A stretch of 64,000 nucleotides of DNA from Globodera rostochiensis. Lineage: Eukaryota; Nematoda; Chromadorea; Rhabditida; Heteroderidae. Below the pieces are notes generated by a model. That model was not told the origin of the DNA, did no database searches, and worked only from the letters and a program-made list of their open reading frames with translations. Below, piece by piece: positions 45,000 through 58,900 of this stretch. Positions within the stretch are counted from its first letter, which is position 1. Every line of letters begins with the position of its first letter. Location: the NCBI GenBank assembly GCA_018350325.1, contig JAEVLN010000029.1:372001-436000 (forward strand), read 5' to 3'. A program made the translations under genes and the position numbers.

Positions 45000-47900
45000 A
45001 TTTGCAAATGGCGCACAATTAGGCAGCTATATGAGCCATTAGAAGCAAATCACAAGAAAATGCAAGGAGATCAGCACATCAATTTTGTGACTCGTCCAAC
45101 CAAAAAATGAAATAAACAAGTTGTGAAATTAAAAAATTTAAATAATTTTTAGAGTTTTTTACACCCCGTAAATATTCAGAGAAAGTCGGAAAAAATCATT
45201 TACAGAGTCTGGAATATGAACATCCACCCCACACACACACTTCAGCTACTCACGATCCCGTCCTACTCTATAAAAAATTAGGGCGAATTGGATGACTGTG
45301 ATTAGTCAGAGCTGAACGATCACGGCATTGATAGAACTCAAATGTTGTGTTGGATTTCGCACCCCAAACATTTGGTGCCAGTTTATATTAAAAAAAAAGT
45401 AAAAATTGTTTTTGATTTATTCAATTTATATTTCCAAATGGGAACTTCAATGTTTTAATAAGATTCTCAAAATTGTATGAAATTGTTGAATTTCATTTCA
45501 CGATTTGTTGTAGAAATTAACGAAAGCATATAGGATCGCAGTTCATGCATGCATAAAACTTTCGCGACAAGTGACAACAATACTAGCGAAATTTACTCCT
45601 TTAATAATTCAAAAAAATGATAAGTAATTAAAACATATTACAGTTTAGAGAAGTGAATGAATATGCTGCAATATTATTAAAAGTTATTGAATCCGTGTCA
45701 TAATTTAAAATACTAAACGTTAATATATTCATTTAAAATAAAATGATTACGCTCAACAAAATGTGTAAATTAACAGATGCATCATTGTTCAAAACCTATA
45801 AACAATCTAATAAATGTTAATAAAATAATAGATAAAAATATATTGTCCTGAAAATTCTGCATTTACTAAAAAACAACTAATAAAATTAATTTGAATTTAG
45901 AAGTGTTGTTTAATAAACTCTATGACCGCTTAAAATTAAACGTTATATTACCTACTATTTTAAATAATAAAAAATAATGAAACCTCCTTAATCAAAAATA
46001 TTAATTTAAGTCGATTTGACAAAAATGTTTGTTACGATGGATGTCCGCGTGCACAGATGCAAAAAACAAATTAGGGCCGGTGAAACTGGCGCGTTCATGG
46101 CGATGAGCACCAACACGTCGGGTTTTGTCAATTAAATAAAATTATTGTTGATATAATTCAAAAAATTAAACAACAATCTATTTTTTATTACTAAATTCTA
46201 CTATCAGAAATTAAATATTATTTCTGTTTATTTTAACGATGCTTAACAACAAAAAGATTTGACCCACACAAAAAGAACATTGTACCTATTTATATGCCAA
46301 CAAAAATGGTACACTGCGTTAATTAAAAATTAAATGTGTGTTTAAAAAAAATTAATATTTCAATAATTTACATTTAAAACAGTTTAATCATGCTAATAAA
46401 TAATAAAGTCCATAAAAATTTATGAACGATGAAAAAAGCAATCATAAATTTATGAAAATAAAGAAAATTGGCTCTGTTCAAATGCCAAGCTGTATGATAT
46501 TCATAGATGAGAATTGCATTTTTTTGGATAGGTTAGTGTAAGAATTCCCTAAATAACAATTATCCCGTAAAATGTTTGAATTAGACTTTTTAGTTCATAA
46601 AAATCTATATTTTGCCATTTGCGTGATTTATACAAATTGTTTTTATTGGCATCTGAGTCTTGTGTTAAAATTTTAGTAAATCAAATTTTTTTAAAATTAG
46701 ATTACTTCTAATGCTGATAAATTCACATATTTATATTATTTATTAAAGAAGACAACCCGAATATACGACAAAAGAACATTTTACAATATAGTTCCAACAA
46801 ATAAATCAAAATATGAAAAAATTTAATATAGTTTTTTATATTTCTTAAATTTAAATAGTTTATAAAAAATAATTCAATATAAATAAAAAATAAAAATAGG
46901 TATGAAAATATTTAGAAACAAGGATAAAATTAAATATTATAAAATAAAATACTAACAATGGGTAAGGTCCGTACATCCCAGCTCATACAGAAAATTCGGA
47001 CTCAAGACAATTAATTCTTAAACTTTATATTCTTATAATTTGCAATCAGATGATTTAAAAAACTTTTGAAAGGATTAAAGTGCCGTTAAAAAATATCAAA
47101 CATTTCAAACATAAAAAAGAACAAAATAATTACACTAAATTATTAGATGAGCTCAATCAGAAATAAACAAAACAACTATTAATAACTTTACTGAAATTGC
47201 ATTGTCAACTTTTTAAACTTTTCTCACAAATTGAAAAGGTAAAATAGCTCGCCACATGAATGATTAAAGAATTAAATATAAAACGATGGAGAACTATTAT
47301 GTAAATTACAAAATACATTCCAAATTCATAAAAAATATTATAATTCGTAACAAATACTATAAAATTTAAAAAAAACTCGACCATTTTCGGGCAAGTCCAA
47401 AAAAACCGGAAAATGCAAAAAAAAAAAACTCGAAAATAAAAAATAACTTAAAAAAACCAAATCAAGATTACTATACAAATATGCATTCTTTATTCTAGTA
47501 ATATTAAGAGCATATGAAATTTAATACTTTTAATAATTTGAAAAACGGGTAACGGAAAAAAGTTTGCTTAAAATTGTAATTCGCAAAATATATATATATT
47601 ATGTAAAACGTAAAATAATTTCTTTTATTAGTATTTTGCTAAAAAAAATTATTTAAAACAATTTATTTTATTAAATTTATTTGAAGTCAAATAGAAACTT
47701 TTTTTGGTTGTGCACGTCCACAGGACAATTTATTTCCAAAAAGAGAGCAATACAGCAAAAAATAAACAAAAAAAGGGTTAATCTTTTCAAATTCATTTAA
47801 ATCCCAAAAAGGTGACTGACAGTTTGTTCGAAATTATGAAATTTAAAAATAACATTTATTATAAATTTAAAAGCACATTAAAATAAATTAAAAACGATTA

Positions 47901-48780
47901 TATCAGAAATACTCAATATAAAAAATTGCCCAAACTAAATTTTAAATTTTCAAACATTTAAATATAATTGCTGAATTTTATAATGACTACTTGACCTTAT
48001 TAGTTCTCTTCATCGCATTTTTTCTCGTCTGCTAAAGAAAGTTAGCGTTATACGCCCTTAGTGCCATTAACGTTTATTTAAATATGTAGAGCCTACAAAT
48101 TATATTGTGCTTAAATTGAAATCAAATTAAATCTTTTTAATTCTTCTTTTAAACATTTTGAAAAAATATGTAACGATATACTAAATGTAAAATAAGCAAA
48201 TAGGTATTCTCAATATTAAAATTAAACCTAAAAATGTATTTATTAAAATGAGTCAAATAAACAATATCGGCCTTCACGATACGATTGGTTGTTTTCGCCA
48301 TTGGAATTGAAACGTTTTAAAAAACAAATAAGCATAGAAATATGACTAATCTTTATAACAAAGGCTATTTAGGCATGCTTACACTCACTGTCTGTAAGGA
48401 ACTGTCAAAAAGATTCTGGCATGCATTCTTATGATTTATTTATTTGTAAAAGTTCAAATAAAAATTGAAACATAAAATAAATGCATTTCAATTTGAATTA
48501 ACACATACAGATACCAAAAAACAACAATAAACAAAAATATTATTTAAAAAATATAATAAAAGATTGATAAAAAAATTACACATTTTTGGTTCCGACCAAA
48601 CATTCATGCGTAATCTTAGAGTCAAACAAAAATATTTAATTAAATAAAAAGAATATTTATATAACAGCCGTTAAAGGTCTGGACGCAACAAATAATTCAT
48701 TGGATAATTAAAAGAAGAATTAATATGTATGAGAATATTTAACAGTAAATATAATAAATTTTAAATATATTTTCTCTAGT
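45000..48780. other. A-rich stretch without a confident gene
   Basis: AT-rich with A above T. 45090-45110 (GTCCAACCAAAAAATGAAA) is part of the repeat family seen at 16443. GC-richer spots are at about 46030-46130 and 48275-48310. 47390-47700 is copy 1 of dispersed duplication B. Confidence 0.4.
47390..47700. repeat. Dispersed duplication B, copy 1
   Basis: Shares with 50503-50792 GGGTAACGGAAAAAAGT, TATGTAAAACGTAAAATAAT, TTCTTTT.TTAGTATT and AAATTTATTTGAAGTCAAAT. The copies are about 3.1 kb apart and diverged by small indels. Confidence 0.85.
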
Positions 48781-48797
48781 TTGGCGTTCTCTCTCAC

Positions 48798-48864
48798 CTT
48801 TTGTAATAAATATTGGATCATCGAGCGCTTTGCATCTAGGAAATTCTCAACATCTACCGATCCT
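48798..48864 (-). other. Exon-like segment with ideal donor (minus strand)
   Basis: ACTTTTGAG| then GSVDVENFLDAKRSMIQYLL and QK, then AAAAG|GTGAGAG. It is a helical, charged peptide. The family is not recognised. Confidence 0.35.
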
Positions 48865-48876
48865 CTCAAAAGTTTT

Positions 48877-49071
48877 TTAAGGAATTTGTGAAGATATGAA
48901 AAGCATTATTAGAGAGTTCATATGTGGAGGATCAATGTCTAAGCAACATCTAAGCGATTCGAAGCATCTCCGAAAAGTTATATTGGAAATAGTCATAAAC
49001 CCCCTTTTGCTAAGATTTGCTTTTTTACAGAATACATCTTTCTCGAACCTGTCTAACCAGACTGCCAACAT
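48877..49071 (-). CDS. Unrecognised open frame of 64 codons (minus strand)
   Basis: ATG-initiated: MLAVWLDRFEKDVFCKKAN, LSKRGFMTISNITFRRCFE, SLRCCLDIDPPHMNSLIM, ending in TAA. The composition is natural. It lies directly upstream (minus sense) of the exon-like segment at 48864-48798 and may be joined to it by a splice I could not fix. Confidence 0.35.
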   Translation of the reverse strand: MLAVWLDRFEKDVFCKKANLSKRGFMTISNITFRRCFESLRCCLDIDPPHMNSLIMLFISSQIP

Positions 49072-49469
49072 ATAGATTCAGATCTTAATGTACTTAGAAA
49101 AGTCAGCAGTTGACATATATTAATTTCTTAAAGCGTACAAATAACCAAAAATATAAACTAATTTTCAAAAGCAATTTAGTGTTCGATTAAAATCTAAACC
49201 TTAAAGCATTATTAGGACAATCGTATGGCGACTTTAATAAGTCCAAACTAATTTAAATTTAGCATCAAATTAAAGTAAAATAAAATAAAATATCTATAAA
49301 TGTTAATAAACTTCAAAATTATATCAAAAAGATATCTTATGATAAAATAAAAAACAAGATCCTTCGACATAGTTCTTCCTCCTGGGACAATCCCTGGTTA
49401 ATAAAAGAAAAATTAAAAACTAATTTGAAAAAGAAAATGCGCCGCGTTTTAAGTTATAACAAAAAACTT

Positions 49470-49565
49470 TTATATTAAATTTGTTATAAATAGGGCTGGT
49501 GTTGAACGTTCAAAATCGTCTTCCCTACCCCCAGGGCCCTCTTGCAACGGATAAAAGGAAAACAT
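49470..49565 (-). other. Small open frame of 31 codons (minus strand)
   Basis: MFSFYPLQEGPGGREDDFER then STPALFITNLI and a stop. The plus strand around 49491 (TAGGGCTGGTGTTGAACG) resembles a transposon terminus, so the frame may be fortuitous. Confidence 0.18.
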
Positions 49566-49719
49566 TTAAAAAAATTAAAATGAAAGAAGAGAAAAACAAA
49601 ACAAAAAAAGAAAATTGTATGTGTTTTTAATAATTTGCAACTTTTAAATTTAGAACTACATTAAGTACACACCTTTTTTATCGATTTTTTTTCCAATCAA
49701 GTTTTTTCCGATCAAAACC

Positions 49720-49850
49720 CTTGGAGGAAGGGGGTAGTGGTGATCGGAGAGTAGAGAAATTAATTCTGCGTCTCTAACACCACACTGCGCGGCATTTTTT
49801 AAAAATCATGTGAATTCACGCGCGGGATCGGGTCGAAGCTGTGCTATAAT
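49720..49850. other. GC-richer island, content unclear
   Basis: Contains GGAGGAAGGGGGTAGTGG and CACGCGCGGGATCGGGTCG. It looks repeat-derived rather than coding. Confidence 0.3.
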
Positions 49851-49884
49851 AGAACCAACTATTTACTTACGACTTAAAATAAAA

Positions 49885-50165
49885 AATAAATTTTTAATTT
49901 TAAAACCTGAATAATTTGAATGATTATTCAACAAATAATTACCTATTCTGTTAAAATTCTTTTTTAAATCTTTTAAACTCGTGGGTGTGTCTACGAGGGC
50001 TGGGCGCTGAGACCAAAATGGCACCGGTGGAAATACAAGAAATCCTGCCACAGATCCGAACAAAGGCTAAAATTGTTTTGTTAATTGGCTAAAAACAATT
50101 TCTTCAATCATCCGAGGAGAGAGAGACACAGCTTCGTCACAAATTAGGCTTATGTTCAATTCAAA
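49885..50165. repeat. Dispersed duplication A, copy 2, with an exon-like minus frame
   Basis: Homologous to 44005-44240. The minus frame 50063-49863 (FGSVAGFLVFPPVPFWSQRP, then ALVDTPTSLKDLKK) keeps frame with the other copy (FVSVAGFHVF...SERPA), since the net length difference between them is a multiple of three. It may be a duplicated exon or a coincidence. Confidence 0.8.
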
Positions 50166-50502
50166 TTAAATAAAAGTTAATAAATTAATTTTAACCTTAC
50201 ATAAAATATAAAGTAAACAATCTATATAGAGGTAATTGAATAAAGTGCTGTAAAATAATTGTTTTTACGAAAAACCATAAAAAGAAATGAAATAAATTTA
50301 AAATATACAATTCTTAAACACAACATTTTTATCGACTGCTGATCAGGGGTGTTCGTAATTACGCAAAAAATATTAAAATACAAAATGAATATAACTTAAT
50401 TTATTACGAGATTTTTTTCCAAAAAATCAACCAAAAAAAGTAATAAAATTAATTAAGAGCTCAGAACTTAATAATAGCCTTCGACAATTTTTTGGGCTAG
50501 CT

Positions 50503-50792
50503 CAACCATCGAAAATGCAAAAAAAACTTGAATATAAAAAATAACAAAAAAACCAAAATGAAAATTACTATATAAATATGCACTCACTTATTCTAGTAAT
50601 CTTAAGAGCACATGAATAATTCTTTTAAAAAATTTGGTAATGGGTAACGGAAAAAAGTATGATCAAAATTAATTCGCTAAAAAATTATTGATGTAAAACG
50701 TAAAATAATTTCTTTTCTTAGTATTACATACAAAAAAATTATTGAAAACAATTTATTTTGTTAAATTTATTTGAAGTCAAATAAAAACGCTG
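50503..50792. repeat. Dispersed duplication B, copy 2
   Basis: Homologous to 47390-47700 as described there. Confidence 0.85.
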
Positions 50793-51269
50793 TATTAAAA
50801 AAATAAATATTAAGTAGCAATAACTTTCTACATAAATTACAAGCCATAAAGTTAATTGACAAAGCGAATACATTCACGCTGACTCAAATGAAAGCAGATT
50901 CGCTAGGCCTATTATAATAAAGCATTGAATTGACTAACTTAAAAACACTAAAAGCTGATTTTTAAAACAATTAATTTGAAAAACAAGATTAAATAAAGTA
51001 TCTTAAGTAAACTGTTATAAAAATAAATGAGTATTAATTATATAAAACAATGTAATTATTTTTTTACCAAAAACTGCCCTTAAACATTGATCGAAATAGA
51101 GATCGTTATATAAATAAAACTTGAAACGTTAATTATTGTAAATCTTTTGAACACAATAAATAAATAAAATTGAATAAACATAAAACTTGGGTTTAAAAAT
51201 GCAATTAATTTTTAGCCTTTTTACAATTTAAATTGTAAAAATAATTAACTAAAATTATTTATAAATATA

Positions 51270-51384
51270 ATGAATATGTATTTGCAATAGTATGAATAAT
51301 GGCAGCCTTCTCGAAGCGCAGGGCGTAAGTAAGCCATCTATGCATTTGGTCGGTGATAGAAAAGAGGATAAAACTAAATATATA
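51270..51384. other. Exon-like island, strand unclear
   Basis: + strand: ATG at 51292, MNNGSLLEAQG, then a perfect donor GGC|GTAAGT. - strand: ATATATTTAG| then FILFSITDQMHRWLTYALRF and EKAAIIHTIAN to a stop. Each has one excellent splice site. Confidence 0.3.
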
Positions 51385-51754
51385 AAAAAAATTATTTCCA
51401 AAAAAAGCTAAAAGAAAAAGCAAGAGATATTTAAATAAATATGCATGTGCTTACCAGCTATAAAGTAGAATATCACCAAAAGATAAATATTTTTTTATCT
51501 ACTAAAAACCAAATAATAAAAGAGCTTAAATTACGAAATAAATAATATTATTATTCAAATATCTCATAATATTTAATCAAAGCATAATAACACCAATTTT
51601 AATATTGTATTAATGGAATGTCGTTCTCTTATTTAAATAATAACAAATTTTTAAATAACAAAAAATTGTGAATTTTGCAAAATCACCACGAAATCATTGT
51701 TCATAAAATACTCTGATCTCAAACCAAGGCTCCTGGCCACTTAGCGCTTATTAG

Positions 51755-51832
51755 CGGGCCAATGATGAGCGCAAGGAGCGCGAAAAAACGAAGGAACTCA
51801 ACGAGCAAGAGACTCTGCGCTCTTCACGATAA
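51755..51832 (+). other. Terminal-exon-like segment, charged
   Basis: GCGCTTATTAG| followed in phase by RANDERKEREKTKELNEQET, LRSSR and TAA: a highly charged, coiled-coil-like tail. A second + frame (PGHLALISGPMMSARSAKKR) is also open. Confidence 0.3.
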
Positions 51833-52452
51833 AAATTACAACTGATTCAAAAGAAAAAATTTAATTTAATTAAAAAATATATATTTGTGCGTAGAAATCA
51901 TCGGCTAATAACTATAATGGCCGGAAGTGGGAATTAATTATATGAAGTATGAATAAATTTTTTAATATTATAAAATACAAGAATTTTTAATTACCGATAA
52001 AAATGAATATCTTGTTAAAAAATAACACAGATTTTGATTAAGTCTAAAACTTTATAAATAATGTATTATCTACATTAAGCAATAGACAAAAAAATTTTCT
52101 ACATATAATTTATTAGTCTCGCCTCGCAATATGCTACGCATGTAGTAGATGCCGCGCAGGGTTTTGACAGGGTATAAAAATTTAAAATAAGCTGTTCAAA
52201 CTGCAATTTAAAATATTATTACAATCGGATAAAACGAACTAGGTTTGATAGAATGTGATAAGCCCTAGAACGTTCGAAAAACGACTGACTTCAATAAATA
52301 TTTTTATACAAAACGTATACAAAAAATTTATAAAGTCACTTAAAGAGTCTTTACTGCCTTTAATATTATATCGAAATAAATAAGCATAATTATTACTTTG
52401 TAAATTAAGCAATAAAAAGAAGAAAAATAAAATATAAGAAAAAAAGTTTTAC

Positions 52453-52707
52453 CCATGCCCGGGAATGGCATCATCCACTGCCTCATCTTCCTGAAGTAAT
52501 ATTTCCCAATCAACAAATATGCGACTACAGAAAATGTCGCTCATCCACCAAATTGGCAAAAAATGCCAAGAAGTTAAATAAACTTTCAATAAACATTTAT
52601 ACAACTCAAAGTATTAAATCTGACAATTTTATTACCTTTGCCATATAGTCAACAATTATAGACTGATTCGCGTCCAACGTACGATGCCTTTCAGTAGGTA
52701 CAATTCG
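52453..52707 (-). CDS. Two exon-like segments of an unrecognised gene (minus strand)
   Basis: Segment A (about 52707-52636) reads VPTERHRTLDANQSIIVDYM, AK, then AAG|GTAATA. Segment B (52604-52453) reads LYKCLLKVYLTSWHFLPIWW, MSDIFCSRIFVDWEILLQED, EAVDDAIPGHG, then GG|GTAAAA. They join in phase if the 31-nt intron (GTAATA...TTTGAG) is real; that is short even for nematodes. The second part is hydrophobic, then acidic. The family is not known. Confidence 0.35.
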
Positions 52708-53180
52708 AAAAAATTAAACAAAAGTGTACATTAAAATGCAAATTAAAAACAACTAATTATTAATTTAAAAAATATTGATAATTATTGGATTTTGATATTT
52801 TTGAATAAACATTTCACGCAAACAATAGATGTTAGAACTAAAACATCTTAATCTGCATAGATTTAAAAAAGTGTAAAATAAAGCAATCAAACTTATAATG
52901 AAATGATTGTATAAAGCGAAACAATAATTTCTTATTATTATGCAGCGTAATTAACGAGAATTAATCTTTTTAAAATGATAATGAAGCTCCAACATTATTA
53001 CTGTAAACAACAAAACTATTTTATAAAAAAAGTCAAAATTAATTATCCACGAGCTTCCAATCAACGTATCTCCTGACCAAATTTTTTTTTTATTTATTTC
53101 ATTTTAATATGTTAAATTTACATAATCAATTAAAGAAATAATCCAATAAATTTAAACTGATATTGAATATTTTGTTTTAT

Positions 53181-53540
53181 TTAATTGGTTAATTTGAAGC
53201 GTAAGAATTGTTGCAGATTTATGGCGCAATCGGTATAGCGCGCCTTCAAACATTGACTTTGGTCTAGCAGCAAAATTTCTTCAAAATGACATGTTTTAAC
53301 ACTGCTAGAAAAAACGTTAAAAATAAAACATAATAAAGATGTTACGAAAATAAAATTCAAAAAAATTAATATAACTAAGCCAGCAACAAAAATTGTCATG
53401 AACCACTTTAAATACTGAAATAACAAAAAAACAATAACTTTTTTTTTAAAAAGACATATTATTAAGTTTTGTAATCCGTTTAATTCTTCAAAATAGGCGT
53501 CAACATTGAAGTCAACTTCCGGAAATCCCTCTTGTGTGTA
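53181..53540 (-). CDS. Unrecognised open frame of about 119 codons (minus strand)
   Basis: A stop-bounded frame: GFPEVDFNVDAYFEELNG at the start, a hydrophobic middle (YLKWFMTIFVAGLVILIFL), then CHFEEILLLDQSQCLKARY, TDCAINLQQFLRFKLTN and TAA. A possible intron with GTAACA...TTTTTCTAG ends lies in the middle (about 53306-53347). The ends look coding and the middle could be either a membrane segment or an intron. A tRNA-like A-box string within it (GGCGCAATCGGTATAGCGCG on +) is noted elsewhere. Confidence 0.38.
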   Translation of the reverse strand, partial: YTQEGFPEVDFNVDAYFEELNGLQNLIICLFKKKVIVFLLFQYLKWFMTIFVAGLVILIFLNFIFVTSLLCFIFNVFSSSVKTCHFEEILLLDQSQCLKARYTDCAINLQQFLRFKLTN

Positions 53541-53549
53541 TTATTTTAA

Positions 53550-55960
53550 AAAATGAGCATTTAGATGTGGCTGGAAAACAAAAAGAACTGCCGCAGCTTT
53601 TATATAAAAAATTTTAGCTTTAATACTCAACATAAATAAAACCAATATAAAAATAAAAGCAATCGAATAAATTAAAATGTATATAATAATAAATCCGATT
53701 GGAAGGATATGCATCATCTCTATTCAAAATTGTATATATTTATATTTTATTAATCTATAAAAAAAATTAATATTATTACGGATTTTTCAATATATATTAT
53801 TATTATTATCGGCGTACGAAATTATTCAAAAAATGAAATTATAAATTTAAAAATTTATAAAATTTTTAATAAAAAATGTAATCATTAAAATGAATTTACT
53901 ATTTATTGGCTTTCCTTTCATAATGTGGATTAATTGAGCCGCAATCAGATAAACTCGTTGGCCAGCGGCCAGAACATTAAAAATAAAGAATATTCAATGC
54001 TTGATAGATATATATGTTAATATCCAGGAAAATTCTACAATTGCGAAAAAATTAATACATTTTTGAATAATTAAATTTCTCACATATATCATCAACCGAA
54101 AGACCCAATAAAGCGAATTTACAAAAAATCTGTTAATGGGAAATTGCCCGCTTTAAAACTAAAAGGCAAAAAAAACATTCAAAAAAGCGCTGATTTATGT
54201 AGTTTTAAACTACACCCTAAACCTTTGTTATTATTAATAAATAAAAAATAAATTGAAAAAATATTAACTAAAACAAAATTTCAAAATAAAGTCTATTTAA
54301 TATACTTTCTACGCAAGAAATGGAAATCATAGATTGTAAAAATAAATAAAGATGTAAAAACCCCAAGCTTTCATGTGTGAGCAAACAGACAGAGGCATTG
54401 TAGTGTTTTACTAGAGTTGGAATTTTCATGTGCATCCCCTAAAGATCGAATTTTTCAAAAATTGTTTTTTATTAAATTTTTTCAAAACATGTTTAAAAAT
54501 ATGTTTACAAATTGTAAAGAAAAATTCAAAAGATTGACAGTTCGTGAAGGTTTAATGGAAAATTGACTTAATTTGTTCAGTTTTAGCGCATTTTTTAGTC
54601 CATAGTAATAAATTCATATCTTTTGGCATTTTTTAAAACTGCCTAAATAGAGTACTTTTTTGGTGAAATGCAGCTGTTCCATTTTAATTCTGCAACTATT
54701 CTAACTTTTTTTTCTTGTATTTCGTGCCAATTCAAATCATTCCAGCTGGCAAGAATTACACATTCTATTGCGGTTTTGGTTTATATTTTTTATATGGTCA
54801 TTAGAAGAAAACCATGAGATTAGAAATTACAATTAATTTTTACTAAATTAAGATTCAAGGAGGTTATAACTGGCCGTATATTAAACATTTGTCTTGAAAT
54901 ACAGTTTTCTAATTATCGTCTCAATTCGACCCTTTTAGAAAATAATGAAAATTTAACCGTTCGGATTGGATTTAGTCAACCTATTTAAATTTAAATCTGC
55001 TATAAAAAAAAGTAAAGCATAGTTGGATAGCAATATTTATGTAAATGCAATAAACAACGGAATAAACGTTTTAAAAAAATATACTTATGCTGCTCTCAAT
55101 TAAAATTACCCAAAACGCTAAAATAAATATATAATAAAATATTTTCAATTTGAGTAGAGTAAATGGAAGATTCATTTGAGTTTTCGAATTAATTATTTCA
55201 AATATTAACAATATAGCCAGAAAATGACTATATAGCATGAGGAAACACCGACATTATGACTATATAAAGAGTCGAATATCCTACGGCGTTTAAAGACTAA
55301 TAAAATTGTCTTAAATTAATTCAAACGCAAAATTACAAAAAATAAGTAAAACTTATTGTACTAGCATTGGCATTCGTTAAGAATTACAAGAAAATTACGA
55401 GGATTAAAGAAATAACCTATTTAACTTTAAAATCAAAAAATCGTACTTTTAAGATAATATTATTTTACTTCCATAACCTTTCTTTAAAATTTTAAAGGAT
55501 CATGTTTTTTAAAATCACAATTCGCCAATATAATTTAAATTTGATAATATCATCATTTGGTAACATTTAACTTTCCAATTTAAAAAACACCCATTTCTTA
55601 AATGCGCATTCATTTATAAAAAATTAATTCATTTGTAATTAAGTCAGGCTAACATGAAAAGTTACAATAAACATATTATAATAAAATGTATTCATTTAAA
55701 TCAAGAAATAAATAAATATCGTCAAAAAAATTTTACACATGTTGATAAACCTATATTAATTCTGATATAATAAAAAATCAGAGGGAACAATACTTTATAT
55801 TATAAACAAAAAATTTATATTTTTCAATTAATATTAAAACAACAGTCGAAGATTGCTGACCACTTTGCATCAACCCAATGAATAACAATTTTATCACAAT
55901 ATTAAGCTAACTTGAACTTGAATAAACAAGATTGAATAACATGAAAGAGTTCATGAAATT
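53550..55960. other. AT-rich stretch without a gene
   Basis: AT-rich, A above T in most of it. There is a short T-richer, more complex part at 54400-54800. No splice-consistent frames found. Confidence 0.4.
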
Positions 55961-55967
55961 TACATAA

Positions 55968-58900
55968 TACATATTTATCTACTTAAACCCAATTGCTAAG
56001 AAATAAAAATAACTGTAAACAATAAGACGCCGGTTTGTCAATATATTTGCTTAAATGTATTTGATTTTAGCTTAAGAAGAAATTTAAATAAAAAAAATTA
56101 CATATATAATAATTTGCCATGAGAAAAGGTTTAACTACTCAGGGTTGATGTGAAAGCACGTTTAGCATGATTATTTAAATAAAAGGAAAGTGTTTATTCA
56201 AAACAAAAAATTCAAGGATAAAATATTGGAAAATGATTCCGTTGCGATATTACAATCTTATAACAAAAAGCATTAAAAATTAAATATTCTAAATATATTA
56301 AACTAAAACAAAGAAACCATAAATTTAATTCAAACCCTAAAGGGTTTATGTTCAAATTATTATTGTCATTCATAACCTGAATTAAAATAAATTATTTTGA
56401 AAAAACAATAAAAAAATCACCTTTGATTTGCCACCAATGACTGATGCCTCGATTGTAAATCTTGACAGGACACTGAGTCTTGCATTAATTAATAGAGAAA
56501 ATAAGATTTCGAAATTCGCCAAAAATTAATTAATTAAATTTTTTAAATCTTAAATTATATTCCATATTCATATCAGATAAAGATTATAAAAGCACTAGAA
56601 GCAAGATAATAAATATTTATCTACTAAACCCAATTGCTAAGAGATAATAAATGTAAACAATACGCCGGTTCGTCAATATCTTTGCTTAAATGTATTTGAT
56701 TTTAGCCTAAGAAGAATTTAAAAAAAATCAATAACAAATAAATAATTTGCCATGAGAAAAGCTTTAACTTCTCAGGCTTGATGTGAAAGCACGTGTTTAG
56801 CATGATTATTTAAATAAAAGGAAAGTGTTTATTCAAAACAAAAAATTCAAGGATAAAATATTGGAAAATGATTCCGTTGCGATATTACAATCTTATAACA
56901 AAAAGCATTAAAAATTAAATATTCTAAATATATTAAACTAAAACAAAGAAACCATAAATTTAATTCAAACCCTAAAGGGTTTATGTTCAAATTATTATTG
57001 TCATTCATAACCTTAATTAAAATAAATTATTTTGAAAAAACAATAAAAAATCACCTTTGATTTGCCACAAATGACTGATGCCTCGATTGTAAATCTTGAC
57101 AGGACACTGAGTCTTGCATGAATTAATAGAGAAAATAAGATTTCGAAATTTCGCCAAAAATTAATTAATTAAATTTTTTTAATCTTAAATTATATTCCAT
57201 ATTCATATCAGATAAAGATTATAAAAGCACTAGAAGCAAGATAATAAATATTTATCTACTAAACCCAATTGCTAAGAGATAATAAATGTAAACAATACGC
57301 CGGTTCGTCAATATCTTTGCTTAAATGTATTTGATTTTAGCCTAAGAAGAATTTAAAAAAAATCAATAACAAATAAATAATTTGCCATGAGAAAAGCTTT
57401 AACTTCTCAGGCTTGATGTGAAAGCACGTGTTTAGCATGATTATTTAAATAAAAGGAAAGTGTTTATTCAAAACAAAAAATTCAAGGATAAAATATTGGA
57501 AAATGATTCCGTTGCGATATTACAATCTTATAACAAAAAGCATTAAAAATTAAATATTCTAAATATATTAAACTAAAACAAAGAAACCATAAATTTAATT
57601 CAAACCCTAAAGGGTTTATGTTCAAATTATTATTGTCATTCATAACCTTAATTAAAATAAATTATTTTGAAAAAACAATAAAAAATCACCTTTGATTTGC
57701 CACAAATGACTGATGCCTCGATTGTAAATCTTGACAGGACACTGAGTCTTGCATGAATTAATAGAGAAAATAAGATTTCGAAATTTCGCCAAAAATTAAT
57801 TAATTAAATTTTTTTAATCTTAAATTATATTCCATATTCATATCAGATAAAGATTATAAAAGCACTAGAAGCAAGATAATAAATATTTATCTACTAAACC
57901 CAATTGCTAAGAGATAATAAATGTAAACAATACGCCGGTTCGTCAATATCTTTGCTTAAATGTATTGATTTTAGCCTAAGAAGAATTAAAAAAAAATCAA
58001 TAACAAATAAATAATTTGCCATGAGAAAAGCTTTAACTTCTCAGGCTTGATGTGAAAGCACGTGTTTAGCATGATTATTTAAATAAAAGGAAAGTGTTTA
58101 TTCAAAACAAAAAATTCAAGGATAAAATATTGGAAAATGATTCCGTTGCGATATTACAATCTTATAACAAAAGCATTAAAAATTAAATATTCTAAATATA
58201 TTAAACTAAAACAAAGAAACCATAAATTTAATTCAAACCCTAAAGGGTTTATGTTCAAATTATTATTGTCATTCATAACCTTAATTAAAATAAATTATTT
58301 TGAAAAAACAATAAAAAATCACCTTTGATTTGCCACAAATGACTGATGCCTCGATTGTAAATCTTGACAGGACACTGAGTCTTGCATGAATTAATAGAGA
58401 AAATAAGATTTCGAAATTTCGCCAAAAATTAATTAATTAAATTTTTTTAATCTTAAATTATATTCCATATTCATATCAGATAAAGATTATAAAAGCACTA
58501 GAAGCAAGATAATAAATATTTATCTACTAAACCCAATTGCTAAGAGATAATAAATGTAAACAATACGCCGGTTCGTCAATATCTTTGCTTAAATGTATTT
58601 GATTTTAGCCTAAGAAGAATTAAAAAAAATCAATAACAAATAAATAATTTGCCATGAGAAAAGCTTTAACTTCTCAGGCTTGATGTGAAAGCACGTGTTT
58701 AGCATGATTATTTAAATAAAAGGAAAGTGTTTATTCAAAACAAAAAATTCAAGGATAAAATATTGGAAAATGATTCCGTTGCGATATTACAATCTTATAA
58801 CAAAAAGCATTAAAAATTAAATATTCTAAATATATTAAACTAAAACAAAGAAACCATAAATTTAATTCAAACCCTAAAGGGTTTATGTTCAAATTATTAT

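Noticed and set aside
53221..53250. TGGCGCAATCGGTATAGCGCG resembles a tRNA A-box/D-arm
   Set aside because: No matching B box or anticodon arm follows. The bases are better explained by the minus-strand open frame.
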